Below the pieces are notes generated by a model, which was not told the DNA's origin, did no database searches, and was given only the letters and a program-made list of their open reading frames with translations. Position numbers and translations under genes: made by a program. From positions 1 through 64,000 of the forward strand of contig ARYC01017213.1 in NCBI GenBank assembly GCA_000711775.1: a DNA stretch of 64,000 nt. The letters are read 5' to 3'. Shown piece by piece: positions 36,808 through 47,694 of this stretch; position 1 is the first letter of the stretch, and every line of letters starts with the position of its first letter. Source of the stretch: Oxytricha trifallax (lineage: Eukaryota > Ciliophora > Spirotrichea > Sporadotrichida > Oxytrichidae).

Positions 36808-37624
36808 TCAGTATATTTCTTACCGAAGCTCAATGTTTCGCATATGCTTATGTTAATGTGAGCTAGTAATATGATTTAATATCTAAATTATATTTTATAG
36901 TAATTTATTATTAAGCTCCATCTTGCTTCTTACATCGTTTTTGAACTGATTGCCTGAAATTCTATCTCCTCTTTAAGAGAGTGTGCCAAAGTATATAACT
37001 GAGGTCTTTTGACCAAAATGGTAAACTTTGAACTTAACATCATGCCTTTTCACATAACCGTTGATAGTAAAATCGCCCTCTGAATCCACCCCAAAGCCTT
37101 GAATCACATCATTTTTAATTACTAATTTCTTAAAGTTTATGGCCTTTTTCTCATTGTTTAGTTCTACTGATCCAACTGCTGAGCCTTTTTATAAATTTAT
37201 CAATGAATTTAATATCACTCCAATATGATTTAGAAATTCTAAATAATTTAATATAAAATCCTTGAGAAGTACCAATTAGGTGATCACAGTAAACCGAGTA
37301 TTGTACGCAGTTGTGGCATAAATCAAAATCACAAGATTTATCTGAACAGTTATACCCTGGAATCTCTTTTGTTTAGTAGAAATCTGTGATTCCACTAAAA
37401 CATCCTTGAGGAAAAATGTCTGGGCCATTGCATTTCCACCCTGAATCCCTTACTTCTTCTTTTGGGAAATTATGGTGATGCTGTGACAAGGTGATATTTT
37501 ATATAAAATTAAAATAGATTATAAGAAATGTATTTGTAGGAGGGATCTTAAGAGTGACCCATGGCCTAGTTTCTTTAGTATTTGGTTAAGTGGTTAATTC
37601 CAAAGAACTTGCTGAACAGCCCAT
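36808..37624 (-). CDS. Small zinc-binding-type protein beginning MGCSAS
   Basis: Minus strand ATG at 37622-37624 starts MGCSASSLELTTQPN, a classical N-myristoylation/palmitoylation start. After a probable IES around 37500-37545 comes a Cys/His-rich module of DC1/C1 type: SGWKCNGPDIFPQGCFSG, then YNCSDKSCDFDLCHNC. After a second AT-rich insert (about 37195-37260) comes a repeat-like domain reading IQGFGVDSEGDFTING and then GQKTSVIYFGTLSQRGDRISG, of a kind often seen in ciliate proteins. The C-terminus is uncertain; the frame stops at 36808-36810. Joints are inferred from domain continuity, as clear pointers were not fixed. Probably membrane-anchored; role unknown. Confidence 0.6.
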
Positions 37625-37941
37625 AATTATTTTATTTTAAAAGAATTGATAAATTAAAAAAATATTCATTCATTTTTAGTATTGCTCTATTTATTATCTT
37701 TATTCCTTACTGCTAATTTATTGACAATAAGTTTGCAGCTAAATTATTAACATTTTTTAATTTATTAAAATAGAAATTTAAACAGGAATTTTAAGACATT
37801 TAAAAAATACAATCAAATTTAATTCAAAGCAAATATATATTTATATATATCAACTAAATACCTAACAAGTAAAAACGAAAGTCCTCAGATTTTATAGAAA
37901 ACTTGACGTATCAGATTGACTTATCAAAGCTCTACAAGATT
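37625..37941. other. Spacer before TBE1
   Basis: AT-rich, with no gene. It ends ...ACAAGATT directly before the telomeric end of the transposon. Confidence 0.4.
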
Positions 37942-38021
37942 CAAAACCCCAAAACCCCTTAGTGAGGTTTATAAGTGTTTTGATTTGTAGGGTATAGTTG
38001 GGGTCTTATTGGGGTTAGTAG
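37942..38021. repeat. TBE1 left inverted terminal repeat
   Basis: Two C4A4 units, then TTAGTGAGGTTTATAAGTG. It matches the reverse complement of about 42340-42421 with few differences. The same end sequence recurs, more or less decayed, at 50610, 53050, 56278, 57368 and 61984. Confidence 0.85.
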
Positions 38022-38099
38022 AGAAAACGCAGGTTTTTTGTGAATTTAATGAATATTTAATGAATATAAGAGTACTTAACTCAAACAAATTTTATCTGC

Positions 38100-39567
38100 T
38101 TGTCTTTATTATATCTCTTGAACCTTGCTCTCTAAAGTGGCTCAAGTATGTCATCTAAGGATTATCTAGGATATGAAGGAACTCTCACGATTATCATCTC
38201 TAATATGCTTTTTATTTCTTCGCAGACATCTTCTTACTTTATATGCTTCTAAGCCAAACTTATTGATTATTTTTCATGCTTTGTACCAAAGTAAGACATA
38301 CATTCCATGTCACTTTCTAAAATTATTGCTGCTACTGCCCAAACAACCCATTAAACAGAACCATTAGTCAACTTCTCTCTTATTGGGAAGTAACCTGAGT
38401 ACCAAGTACCTGTGCTAAAGTGACAATCTCCTATCTTAAAGCTCTATTGAAATCGATAACCACTACTTCTAAAGGGCAGAGATTTAGCATAACGTTTTCA
38501 GGCTTCAATCTCTATGAACATATCCAAGTTCATGCAACTCCTTAACACCCTGAATCATATATGAGAGTATATCGTTTAAATCAACAGGGAATCTATTGTG
38601 ATATAGGTAGTCTATCAGAGTCATCTCAAATTTCATTAGCCTCAATGCAATGAAACCATAACTTAAAATACACCATTTAGCTTAAGCAAATTCTTGCAGT
38701 CTTTTCTTTAGGCCTCTCTAAGTACCATGTATTCATTAGCAAACTCGTTCTAATACTGTTGATTCTTAATAAGATAACTCAATGGATACACCTTGTATGC
38801 ATACTCATCAACTACTATGAGCTTTGCTTTTGCAGGACGTTTATATTCAAGTAGTTTTCAATACAAGAGCTGAGATCAACTGCATTTAATGCAGGTATAT
38901 TCATAGCCTTCGCTTAGAAGCATGCTAAAATTGTATTACCTGCTGGCTGGTTCATCGATTCATATCGCTTCTGTCTCTTGAGTCTCTCTTGCTGCTCTCT
39001 ATATGACTCAAGAGTATTAGATTTTCTTTTAGCTGGTACTAGTTTTTTAGTCTCTTTATCTTCAATCAAGAACTCACTGAGGTGATGCTTTTGCATATGC
39101 CTTTTAACTTTAGATGAGTGAGTATATGATTTCATGCATGTCGTACACTAATACCTACCATCTACCTTTTCATGCTTGAAATAGATCTTGGATTTGCCAG
39201 AGTGTACCTCTTTAAGGTGTCTCTTCAAGCTTTGTTCAGTTGAGAAATGATTCTAACAGTCTTCACATTAATATGTTTTTATCTTTTCGATTGGTTGCTG
39301 TTCTTTTAGCTCCTCAACATAATAAATGTAAGTTTAAACCCCTATCTCTGCACTCTCCCTCTGGTTTAATACTTCTATGATAAAAACCTCTGCTTCAAAT
39401 TCAAGAGCTCTTAGCTCTACCTCCCTCTCAACATAAATGATTTCAGGCTTTTTAGTGGAGCCAAAGTTTAGCTATGATTTATGATAAATAAAATGAAAAA
39501 TAGATGATTATAAGAATTTGATTAAGAATATTAGATATAATAAAAATGTCTGATCAGAAGATGCCAT
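38100..39567 (-). CDS. TBE 57-kDa-type protein: C2H2 zinc fingers plus protein kinase-like domain
   Basis: Minus strand from ATG 39565-39567. Two C2H2 fingers come first: YQCEDCQNHFSTEQSLKRH and YQCTTCMKSYTHSSKVKRH. A kinase-like domain follows, with AYKVYPLSYLIKNQQ, an alpha-C-like EYMVLREA, YVHRD (about 38509-38526), KPENVMLN and VVVIDFNRA, so the usual DFG is DFN. One base is missing between HRD and KPEN, which breaks the frame, so this copy is damaged or has a sequencing indel. TBE elements are known to carry such an accessory gene of unclear role. The C-terminal boundary is approximate. Confidence 0.75.
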
Positions 39568-40075
39568 GACACTCACAATAAATGTAAGTTACAAAAAACA
39601 TATCTATTTTTTATTTTTTTTAGTGGTCTTACCTGGGAAGAATCGTGACTGACTTAAACTGAGTTTTTGACAAGCTACAGAAAGAAAGGGAAAGGCACAA
39701 ATTATTGTAATGATGGTGACATCTATGAAGGATAATGGATGAATGATAAAAGGTGTTCTTAGATACCATATTTACTTAAGTTAATCCTAATACTTAATTA
39801 TATTATCCTATTTCATTTTAAATTAAAGACTTCCTATTATTTTTCATATTGATTGACCTGCTCCTAAAAGTGCCGCTCTACGATTTAAGTTGACCGCCAT
39901 GTTTAAATTCAAATTTAAATTTCTATTATAAAGCTCTTAAAACCTCTATAGCTATATCTGGACTATATAGTAGTTGAAACAGTATTAATGATGGTTTGAT
40001 CTAAGCTCTAAGACTTCATATTTATACTCAGTTTATAAATATAATTTTTCTAATTTTATGCTTAATATTATGAAT

Positions 40076-40290
40076 TTTGGTACCAACTTAGATAATATTC
40101 AGGTTGGTACTGTTACCAATTAGGTTTTGAACCATTTTGGAACTTTTCCATTAAAACCTCATTAGTTAAAAACTAGGTACTAATTAAGTTTTGGTACTAT
40201 TAAATTGGTACCAATTAAATTAAACCGAATTAGTACCAGTACTAATCAAATTCAAACAAATTTAGTACTAATTTAATGGAACTAAATTGA
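40076..40290. promoter_or_regulatory. Cluster of near-palindromic GGTACCAATTA repeats in TBE1
   Basis: About nine variants of TTGGTACCAATTA / GGTACTAATT in both orientations fill the AT-rich gap between the divergently transcribed kinase-type and 22-kDa genes. The position suggests a shared control region or transposase-binding sites, but this is inference. A looser version occurs at the same place in TBE3 (near 54030-54160). Confidence 0.45.
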
Positions 40291-40464
40291 TAAAAATGGA
40301 GCTCCATCTCTGAAGTTTGTTACACCTTCTGCCAGCTTTCTCCACGTATCCTTACCAGGTTACCTCCTATAAGATGCCCATATTTAATACTAAGATTTTT
40401 AACACTAGGATCCAGAACTCTATATAATAAAATTTGAAATTCAATAACAAGAGAAGGAACAAGG

Positions 40465-41251
40465 ATGGAATCTATAAGTACTGCAATGAAGAGGGTTGAA
40501 GCTTAAGAAATGATCTCAAGATTTAGAAGCAAGGAAGACCTCTATCGATACCTCACTTAGCATGGTAAGCATGTGACATAAACTTAATCATATACTATAG
40601 TGGGTTTATTCCTTCCAACGATGGAAGGTACCAAAATTTCATTCTTAAAAGCTATACTCTGCGATGAGAAGAAAGCCTTCAAAAACAGTGAAATAAAGTT
40701 GATAGATATACCAAACTACCCAGAGATTTCAGTTACTAATCTCTACGAGGATGCGATGAAAGATGAAGAGTTGGTAGTTTATCTTCCTACCAAGAAACAA
40801 CTCTCTAACAAGCTTCCAGAAAGGAGCTTCTTCTTTGGAGTTCTTGGCACTTTAAGAGAGAGTTATCTCAGAGAGATCATAGAAGCTCACAAAAAACGCT
40901 ACTCTATTTCTCCTGAAGACTAAAAGAAGCAAGGCATACTAATAAGCGAGACCTGGCTCGCTGAGCTTAAGAAGCATCCATTCCTCTCTCGTAAGCTTTG
41001 ATTCATAACATTGTAGGGAAACCTGGAACTGGTATATTCCTAATGAAAGAGCATGCGAAGGTCCACAGAGAGAGAAAGTCATAGACTATTTATGAAGTGA
41101 GCAAGAGACTGTATAAAGATGTTTAAAAGCCAGAAGAAATGAACATAGATGCAGGAGCTGGCACAAAGAGAAGAAATATGGGCCCAAGCAAGCCATAAGA
41201 GAGGAGAAGAAAGAAAAGACAAACCCCTTTATGGGTTAGTTTAATATGTGA
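40465..41251 (+). CDS. TBE 22-kDa-type protein, two introns
   Basis: ATG 40465 starts MESISTAMKRVEAQEMI. GT-AG introns at 40565-40600 and 40991-41016 give a continuous product containing VGLFLPTMEGTKISFLKAI, then LPTKKQLSNKLPERSFFFG, then MNIDAGAGTKRRNMG. Near 41210 a one-base difference from the related copy at 42422 shifts the last codons. The expected end is FNM-TGA at 41249-41251. The gene is conserved in TBE elements and its biochemical role is unknown. It converges on the transposase gene with about 6 bp between stops. The 36-nt first intron is also present in TBE3 and TBE5. Confidence 0.8.
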
Positions 41252-41257
41252 ACTTAT

Positions 41258-42320
41258 TCATTCATTTAAGTCTAACACTTATTTATAAACATTCATTCTT
41301 CCTTCTCTCGCACAAACTGTTGTCTTATCTATGCTTACTCTCTTGCAGCTACTCTGAATCAAGTCTACTGTATCTATAGGCAAGTCATGCATTAGGTGAT
41401 ATAGCAGCAGTTTCTTGTAGTAGGTCTTGATTTAACTCCAGTAGAATTCAATTCCAATAAATTAAGGGCTGTAAGGAACATTGTAAACAGGACTAATGTT
41501 TAACTCTTCATAAGCTATCTTAGACTCCTTAGTCTTATGAACTGAGAGGTTGTCAACAAACAGGATGATCTCTTAATCGTTGTATTTATCTCTCAGCTTA
41601 TGTAGGAACTCTATGTACTACTCTCGCTTAATAGAGCGAGGATGAATAACATAACTTTCTAACCAAAGTCTTCACTAATACCAGCTAAAATTGCATGGGT
41701 TACAACCTTTACTTTCTAATCGTAGACTTCTATATTATCATACTTCTTATACCAAGACTTATTAATAAAGGTGTTGAAGGTAAACACAGCTTCATCAGCG
41801 TGTATGAACTTGATGCTATTAGTAATAGCTCTCTGCATTTAATCATATATATAGTTTAAATTATTACTATAAAATGGCACTGTAAAATCAATCACTCTCT
41901 TCACTCTATTGACAGTCTTGAAAGTAAAACCAGTTCTTCTATAAATGTTGGCTATAGTTTAAGGAGAGATACGCATGTCAGGAAACTTGCGATGAAACAT
42001 CACAGCTCGCTAGTCTAGTGGAAAGTGTGCCCAATACTTTAAAGTCTTCGAGTCGCAGAGGTAGTCAATATGGTGCTGTGAGAACTTTTATTTTCTTGCA
42101 GGATGCTTCAAGTGCCTGAATTATAATGCTAAAAAGCCAACAAGCAATGATACCTAACAGTTGAGGCACTCTTGCGCAGAAGCTTTGCTATAGCAGCATA
42201 ATTCATTACTGGTTTGACTTAGTCTCTATTAATACTTGTACCATGCCTAAGCTTAAGCAGTAAATCTAAATATTACTCATCATAAATAGACCCTAAATTT
42301 CGCTAATTTCTATTTCTCAT
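41258..42320 (-). CDS. TBE 42-kDa transposase (DDE, IS630/Tc1-mariner superfamily)
   Basis: Minus strand from ATG 42318-42320 (MRNRNQRNLGSIYDEQYL) to TGA 41258-41260. The catalytic triad is visible as IHADEAVF, then FVDNLSVHKTKESK, then VPYSPQFIGIEFYWSQIK. The N-terminal region LRKSASTVRYHCL fits a DNA-binding helix-turn-helix. One frame slip occurs near 42115 and another near 41640, so this copy may be inactive or may contain homopolymer errors. TBE transposases are implicated in hypotrich genome rearrangement (established for Oxytricha). It acts on the element's telomeric ends. Confidence 0.8.
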
Positions 42321-42421
42321 TTTGCAATTTGACCTAATTTCTCTACTAACCCCAATAAGACCCAACTATACCATTTAAATCAAAGCACTTATAAACCTCA
42401 CTAAGAGGTTTTGGGGTTTTG

Positions 42422-42816
42422 AATGAACATAGATGCAGGAGCTGGCACTAAGAGAAGAAATATGGGCCCAAGCAAGCCATAAGAAAAGGAGAAGAAAGAG
42501 AAACCAAATCCATTTCTGAGTTAATTTAATATGTGAACTTATTCATTCATTTAAATCTAAAACTTATTTATAAACATTCATTCTTCCTTCTCTCGCACAA
42601 ACTGTTGTCTTGTCTAAGCTTACTCTCTTGCAGCTACTCTGAATCAAGTCTACTGTATATATAGGCAAGTCAAGCATTAGGTGATATAGCAGCAGTTTCT
42701 TGTAGTGGGTCTTGATTTAACTCCAGTAGAATTCAATTCCATTAAATTAAGGGCTGTAAGGAACATTGTATACAGGAGTAATGTTTAACTCTTCATAAGC
42801 TTTCTTAGACTCCTTA
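42422..42816. mobile_element. TBE2 remnant, left piece (22-kDa end and transposase 3' end)
   Basis: Starts AATGAACATAGATGCAGG, equal to the interior of TBE1 at 41140, and stays closely similar to 41140-41530. It ends ...GACTCCTTA, where a foreign insert begins. The element continues at 49718, so this is one TBE cut in two by a 6.9-kb insertion. Its left end and kinase gene are absent. Confidence 0.8.
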
Positions 42817-42820
42817 TAAA

Positions 42821-42840
42821 CCCCAAAACCCCAAAACCCC
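42821..42840. repeat. C4A4 telomere-like repeats at the left edge of the 6.9-kb insert
   Basis: Two and a half C4A4 units, then ATAGTGG. They lie 4 bp inside the insertion point and resemble a TBE terminal repeat, not a chromosome end. Confidence 0.6.
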
Positions 42841-44890
42841 ATAGTGGTAAAATTTGCAAACATAGGGAAAATTATTTATAAATTAAAAAACAGATTCTAA
42901 TAGGAATTATATTGTAGATTATAACCTATTAATTCAAATTAATTATCTATATATACTATAAAAAATTTCATTAGATTTATTAGGTATAAAATCTTAAAAT
43001 TTATAAAATAACCAAGATACTCTTAATTTTTAAGAAAAGGAATTATATACTTTAAATTATTGCAACTATAATATTCAAGGTGTAAATCACTCTTTTAATT
43101 CACTATCAATATCATTTATAATTTGTGATGTTAGTAAGTGAATTCATAATAAATTAAAGTAATTGTCTTAGTTATAAATTTTCATACTTTTATTTCAAAA
43201 AAACTCTAACAAACTATAACAAAGTATAACAAACTCTAACAAACTATAACAAACTATAACAAAATTTAAATAAAATTTCTATTTTTTCATTTATATGTTA
43301 TCTACATTTTAATGCTTAATTAAGTTTTATCATCTAGAATCTATAGGATTCAACTTCCATAAAATGATTTATAAGATCAAATAAAAATAAACTTATATTC
43401 TCTAATCTATAAATAAGCAAATTCAGAAAACTAGGCTTAAACAATCAAATTATATTTAATTAGAAAATTATTTACAAAATAATAGTTTTTTGCATAATTA
43501 GGATTCACTACTTTATTCAATCATGAATTTCAACAATATAGATTAATTCTATGAATATTAGATAAAATTTTATAGACTTATTTTATGTAAATTGTGTTAA
43601 TTACAATTCATAAAAATGAGCTTTTAATTTTGAACTTTATCAAAATTTACCCTATTGTTTCTAAATACAGTAGTAATAATTAAAAAAGGTAACTTAAGTA
43701 CTCTATTACTTTAGTTTGAATACTTTTAATTAAAGAAATTAAATTTTTCTAAAACTATTCAAGTTTTAATTAATACTAAAATTAATTTTTAGATAGAGTA
43801 AATTAACTTATGCCACAATTAAATACTATACAAAAGAATAATTTTATACTAAAATAAAAAAACTATAGCATAAAAATATAAAATGTTTGATTTTTTTCTA
43901 TAGAAAAGGGTTATAATATTTTGTTTTATCAATAAAACTATAGTATCATCATAATTAATAACTCTATATACATAAAAGGGTAGATTTAGAAAATTAAAAA
44001 TTACTAAAAAATATTGAGCAAAATTTACTAATTGTTAAATTCTTATTTCGTTAAATAAAACTAGAACGATAAAATGATAGTTGCTTAAAAAAGCACAAAT
44101 TAAATATTCTGAGTTCCTAATTATAGTATAAAAATATTCAGTAAATTTTCAAATAAAATTCAAACATAGATAAACTCTAACAAGTTAAAGGACTTAAATT
44201 TACACAATTAAATGCATCAATAATTAGGGGAAATAAAATTATAAATTTAGGCTTTGATATGATTAAAAGATAAGATAGAGTAATTTCAGCTCAGCTTTAC
44301 TCTTTTATATTTTCTGTATTTAGCATACTTTTTTAAAATCTATAAAGCACCTGCAATTATAAAATTAGTCGAGAGAGAATAATTGAATATGAATTACATT
44401 CCACAAACACAAAATATAACTAATTAACAATTGATAAACCACAATACCCCTTGCATTATGTTTTCAAAACCCTTTTGATTTTGTAAAAAGGGCCCCAAGG
44501 GCCGCCCTAGTGCCATATAAGAATATATGGGTTTATGTTAATAGTTTTAATATAAAGTTATTTACATATTAGAGAAGGTGATTATTGCGAAAATTCAAGA
44601 AAATTGAAAAAGTAAATCTACTCTTAATACTCCACTGAAATGAAATAATTTTTTCTCAAAAATTACTTGAATAAGTTTAATCAATATTCTAAAGTTAAGG
44701 TTATTTTTGTAGTAGATTAATAGTTATAAAATATAAATTAATAAATTATATATATTCTAATTAAATTAAAAAATAGTTATAAATCAAACTATAACACTAA
44801 TGAATAAGACTCTTTGTTAATTCCAATAAAATGGGTTTAGTACATAAATATCAAATTTGGAATGAATAAATAATTAATAGTAAATACAAA
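42841..44890. other. AT-rich left part of the insert with a short tandem repeat
   Basis: No gene seen. At about 43200-43266 an 11-bp unit (AAACTATAACA and variants) repeats about six times. Near 44460-44510 is a GC-rich patch, AAGGGCCCCAAGGGCCGCCC. Confidence 0.5.
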
Positions 44891-45390
44891 AATCTAATTA
44901 AATATGACGCTTAATACGGAAGGAGCTTTGATAAACCTTGCATGTGCCAATCGTATCTTTATTGTTGTGAGTTGATCAATTGCGAATGTGATTATAAATC
45001 AAGTCCAATTCGTTGCTATGGCTGGTATCTGATGATGGGTGAAGGCTGTTGGTGGTGTTGCGTGATATTACGTGGTGTGTTATTGGGATGACCATGGGCG
45101 TTTGCATCAATTTTATGGGTACCAGGCTCGTTTTGCTGTTTCTTGAAGGGTTCATAGCATTATAACATCGTCCCACAACTTTGTATTGCTGCCTTCCTGC
45201 CGTCACTCTGCCAAAATTTTTTGCGCATGTGCATTCCAGTACTTAGAGTGATTTAGATTTGCTGAAAATCATCTCCGCAACTCTTACAGAAGCGTGAAAT
45301 ACCATATATAAGAGAGTATAAATGAAAAGATACGGGTTTGAGTTAGAAATTACGCATTAGCAAAAATCTCAAAAGTTGATTCGCTATAGA

Positions 45391-45588
45391 ATGGCCAGCC
45401 CTAATATTTCTAGCTCACTTATTTACGATGCTTATCTGCTGGGGATTTACGATTCCACAAACGCCTAGCGTAGTACAATCATATTCATTCACGGACACGG
45501 GAGCCAAGCCTCTCAATATTTAAACTACTGTAAGGCAGCAGGCTTTATAAGGTACGATTCGAGATAATCCAAGTAAATTAGTAATTGA
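45391..45588 (+). CDS. Small ORF upstream of the papain-like gene
   Basis: Sixty-five residues starting MASPNISSSLIYDAYLLGIY. The ORF ends at TGA, whose last base is the first base of the next ATG (TGATG overlap). It may be a separate small gene, a reinitiation leader, or an upstream exon of the next gene if an intron was missed. It contains IIFIHGHGSQASQYLNY but no domain I can name. Confidence 0.35.
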
Positions 45589-47423
45589 TGAGTCAGGACA
45601 AAATGATATTGCCAGTCTAAAGCCAAGGCTCCCGTACATTCAGCGAAGACCCATAACCAGCTGAAATAAATCAAGGCGTGATCGAAGTAGAGGTTCGTGA
45701 TGGAGTACGAGTGGATGCGAGCAGGGACGATTAAGAATAATTAGCTGATAATGAGATTCAAGCATCCGCTGAAGATATTCCAAAGGAAAATAACCCTTCT
45801 GTGATAGAACCTAGTGTCCCCGATGTGAGAGGTGCTGAACGCGATCGCAACGAACGAGATAGTTCAGATTCCAGTTCCAGTTCGAGCTCCAGCTCAAGTT
45901 CCAGTTCAGCGTCAAGTATTGATCACAACCCTCCGATAAAAAAAGCCTAGGGGAGCAATACTCAGCAGCAATCTCAGAACGGGAAGTAGGGTTCACGTAG
46001 AACGAATCTTGGGAAAGGCAACTGGAATCACGGATCGCGAGTCGACTAGAAAGGTAACGGTAATATTGACTACGACGAAGATTACGTTCTCGCCTCTCGC
46101 AAAGGGCGTAACAAAGCACTTCCAGAGAGGCCCAAGGGAATTACTCGCTCAAGTACAATTTCGCTGAAAAAGAATTATTCAGTAATCAGTCACGAATATT
46201 CTATTGATCCTATTCGGGGTAAAACGATTCAATTCAAGCTTAGGTATCATGATTCTAATCGTATCGTCCTCGTTGACTACTATTTTCTCTCACAGAATTG
46301 CGCAGACGGCATTCTTGGACCTATTCATGATTACATCAAGCAGAACGATATCAAAATAGTTCAACCAAAAATAGTCAAGGCGAGGGGCAATTGCGCTGGA
46401 GCTAGTCTAGCCAATGTCAGGGTCGATCAATAACCACAACCATTACTGGATATCGACTTTGGTACAGGATGGTACTACTCTAAGAAATACTAGTATGAAG
46501 TATTCGAGCCCAATAGATTAAAATTTAGCAGTATGTGGTTCCAAGGGGCGAGGCCGTAACATTTAATGGATTGTGTGATCCACGCGGTCAACTATGCTGT
46601 TGGATATCGCTGTTTCACTTCTCGTGAGCAAGTCATTAGGTATATGCGGAGAAGAATGCACATTACTCACTAAGAGGCACTCACTTTCAAATAACTCAAC
46701 GGGGTCTCGCTCAAGCAAATGAACGATGTCGTTGCTGACTCCAATAACAATTTGTACTCCCCTGCTAAAATTTACGAATGGTAGTACTCCCAGCAAAATC
46801 CTTACTGCAAGGATTTGATCAATTAACTCAGCTTATTCGGCTCGACAGTATTCATCATGATCTACAGGGAATAAGCAATTGGACAAACCTCTACACACGC
46901 CGTTACTCTTAAGAAATGTTCCTAAGGAATTGCACTCTTCGACAGTGCTCGATCCGCTATTCTTTACTCAGGTATTGAAAAATGTGCTTGCCAATTGAAC
47001 GTCGATGATTTTCTCAAGAGTATCTATGCAGTGCAGCTTTGGGTGCTGGAGGCGGACTCATACAGCCCGTAAGAGAAATAGTAACAGTTGTCCTTACTGA
47101 AAAACATAATGACTGGTGATAGAACATCTGCTAAAGGTCGAATTGTTTGTACTAAGCGTAACAAGAAAGCGAAGACTAAGCACATGACCATGAGAAGAAG
47201 CATAGAGCTTAGAAGCCGCTCGAGAGCGCCGAGGATTATCCTTGAGTAACTATCTAATATTTAATTACTCCTAATAATGATTTTGCGATAACTCACTCTC
47301 TACACGCTAAAACACAGCGTATTTACTTATAGTACAATCCTCACTGAGTCTACATTCACGCCAAGGTGGTTTGAGAAGATTTGCGTAAGCGCTCGAGGAG
47401 ATAAAATGAAATCAAGGCAGTGA
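45588..47423 (+). CDS. 611-residue transposon protein with papain-like Cys-His-Asp pattern
   Basis: A single open frame in the TAA/TAG=Gln code from ATG 45588 to TGA 47421-47423. Residues 1-110 are acidic with a long serine run. Residues 110-180 are basic and Gly/Gln-rich. From about residue 190 it is globular. A Cys in LMDCVIHAVNYAVGYR (Cys329) with downstream His in TSTHAVTLKK (His437) and Asp in IALFDSARS (about 453) follows the C-H-D order of papain-fold or OTU/Josephin-like peptidases. The C-terminus is basic, with many Arg and Ser. It takes the place of the kinase gene of TBE. Protease activity is inference. Confidence 0.65.
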
Positions 47424-47694
47424 CCCCGTAAATGCATGAATATTAAAAATTCCTTACCGCCCCGAGTACTTTCAGGTAATGTAGTGGAAATTGCAGCTTC
47501 ATTATTTATCCAACCAGAATACTGAATATCTCGCTGACCAGCCAAAAAATGTCAGCGTAAGTTCTAACAGTAGATGCGTTCAAGAACCAGGAATCCAAAT
47601 AAATAACTTTGATCGAATAAGACTCGCCCAGTGTAGTAATAAATCGTAATCAATCGAAAGACCCTCTAGTAATATCTTATAAACTTCGACTAGT

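Larger units (their letters stand above)
37942..42421. mobile_element. TBE1: telomere-bearing transposon with both ends
   Basis: A 4480-bp element bounded by inverted repeats of about 80 bp that begin CAAAACCCCAAAACCCC, the C4A4 hallmark of hypotrich TBE elements. It contains the three known TBE genes in the usual arrangement: zinc finger/kinase (minus), 22-kDa (plus) and 42-kDa transposase (minus). The expected 3-bp ANT duplication does not match: ATT on the left, AAT on the right. The right flank is the interior of another TBE whose left half is missing. The copy therefore probably took part in a recombination or deletion after insertion. Its transposase and kinase each show a frame slip. 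Confidence 0.9.

Noticed and set aside
37942..42840. C4A4 runs as true chromosome ends or macronuclear telomeres
   Set aside because: They lie internally, in inverted orientation at transposon borders, with TBE genes between them.
43200..43266. CRISPR-like short repeats
   Set aside because: Contiguous 11-bp tandem units without spacers, in a eukaryotic context.
44976..45206. 76-codon minus-strand ORF in the GC-richer insert
   Set aside because: No recognisable motif. It ends at TGA and lies in the presumed 5' region of the transposon genes, so chance opening is likely.
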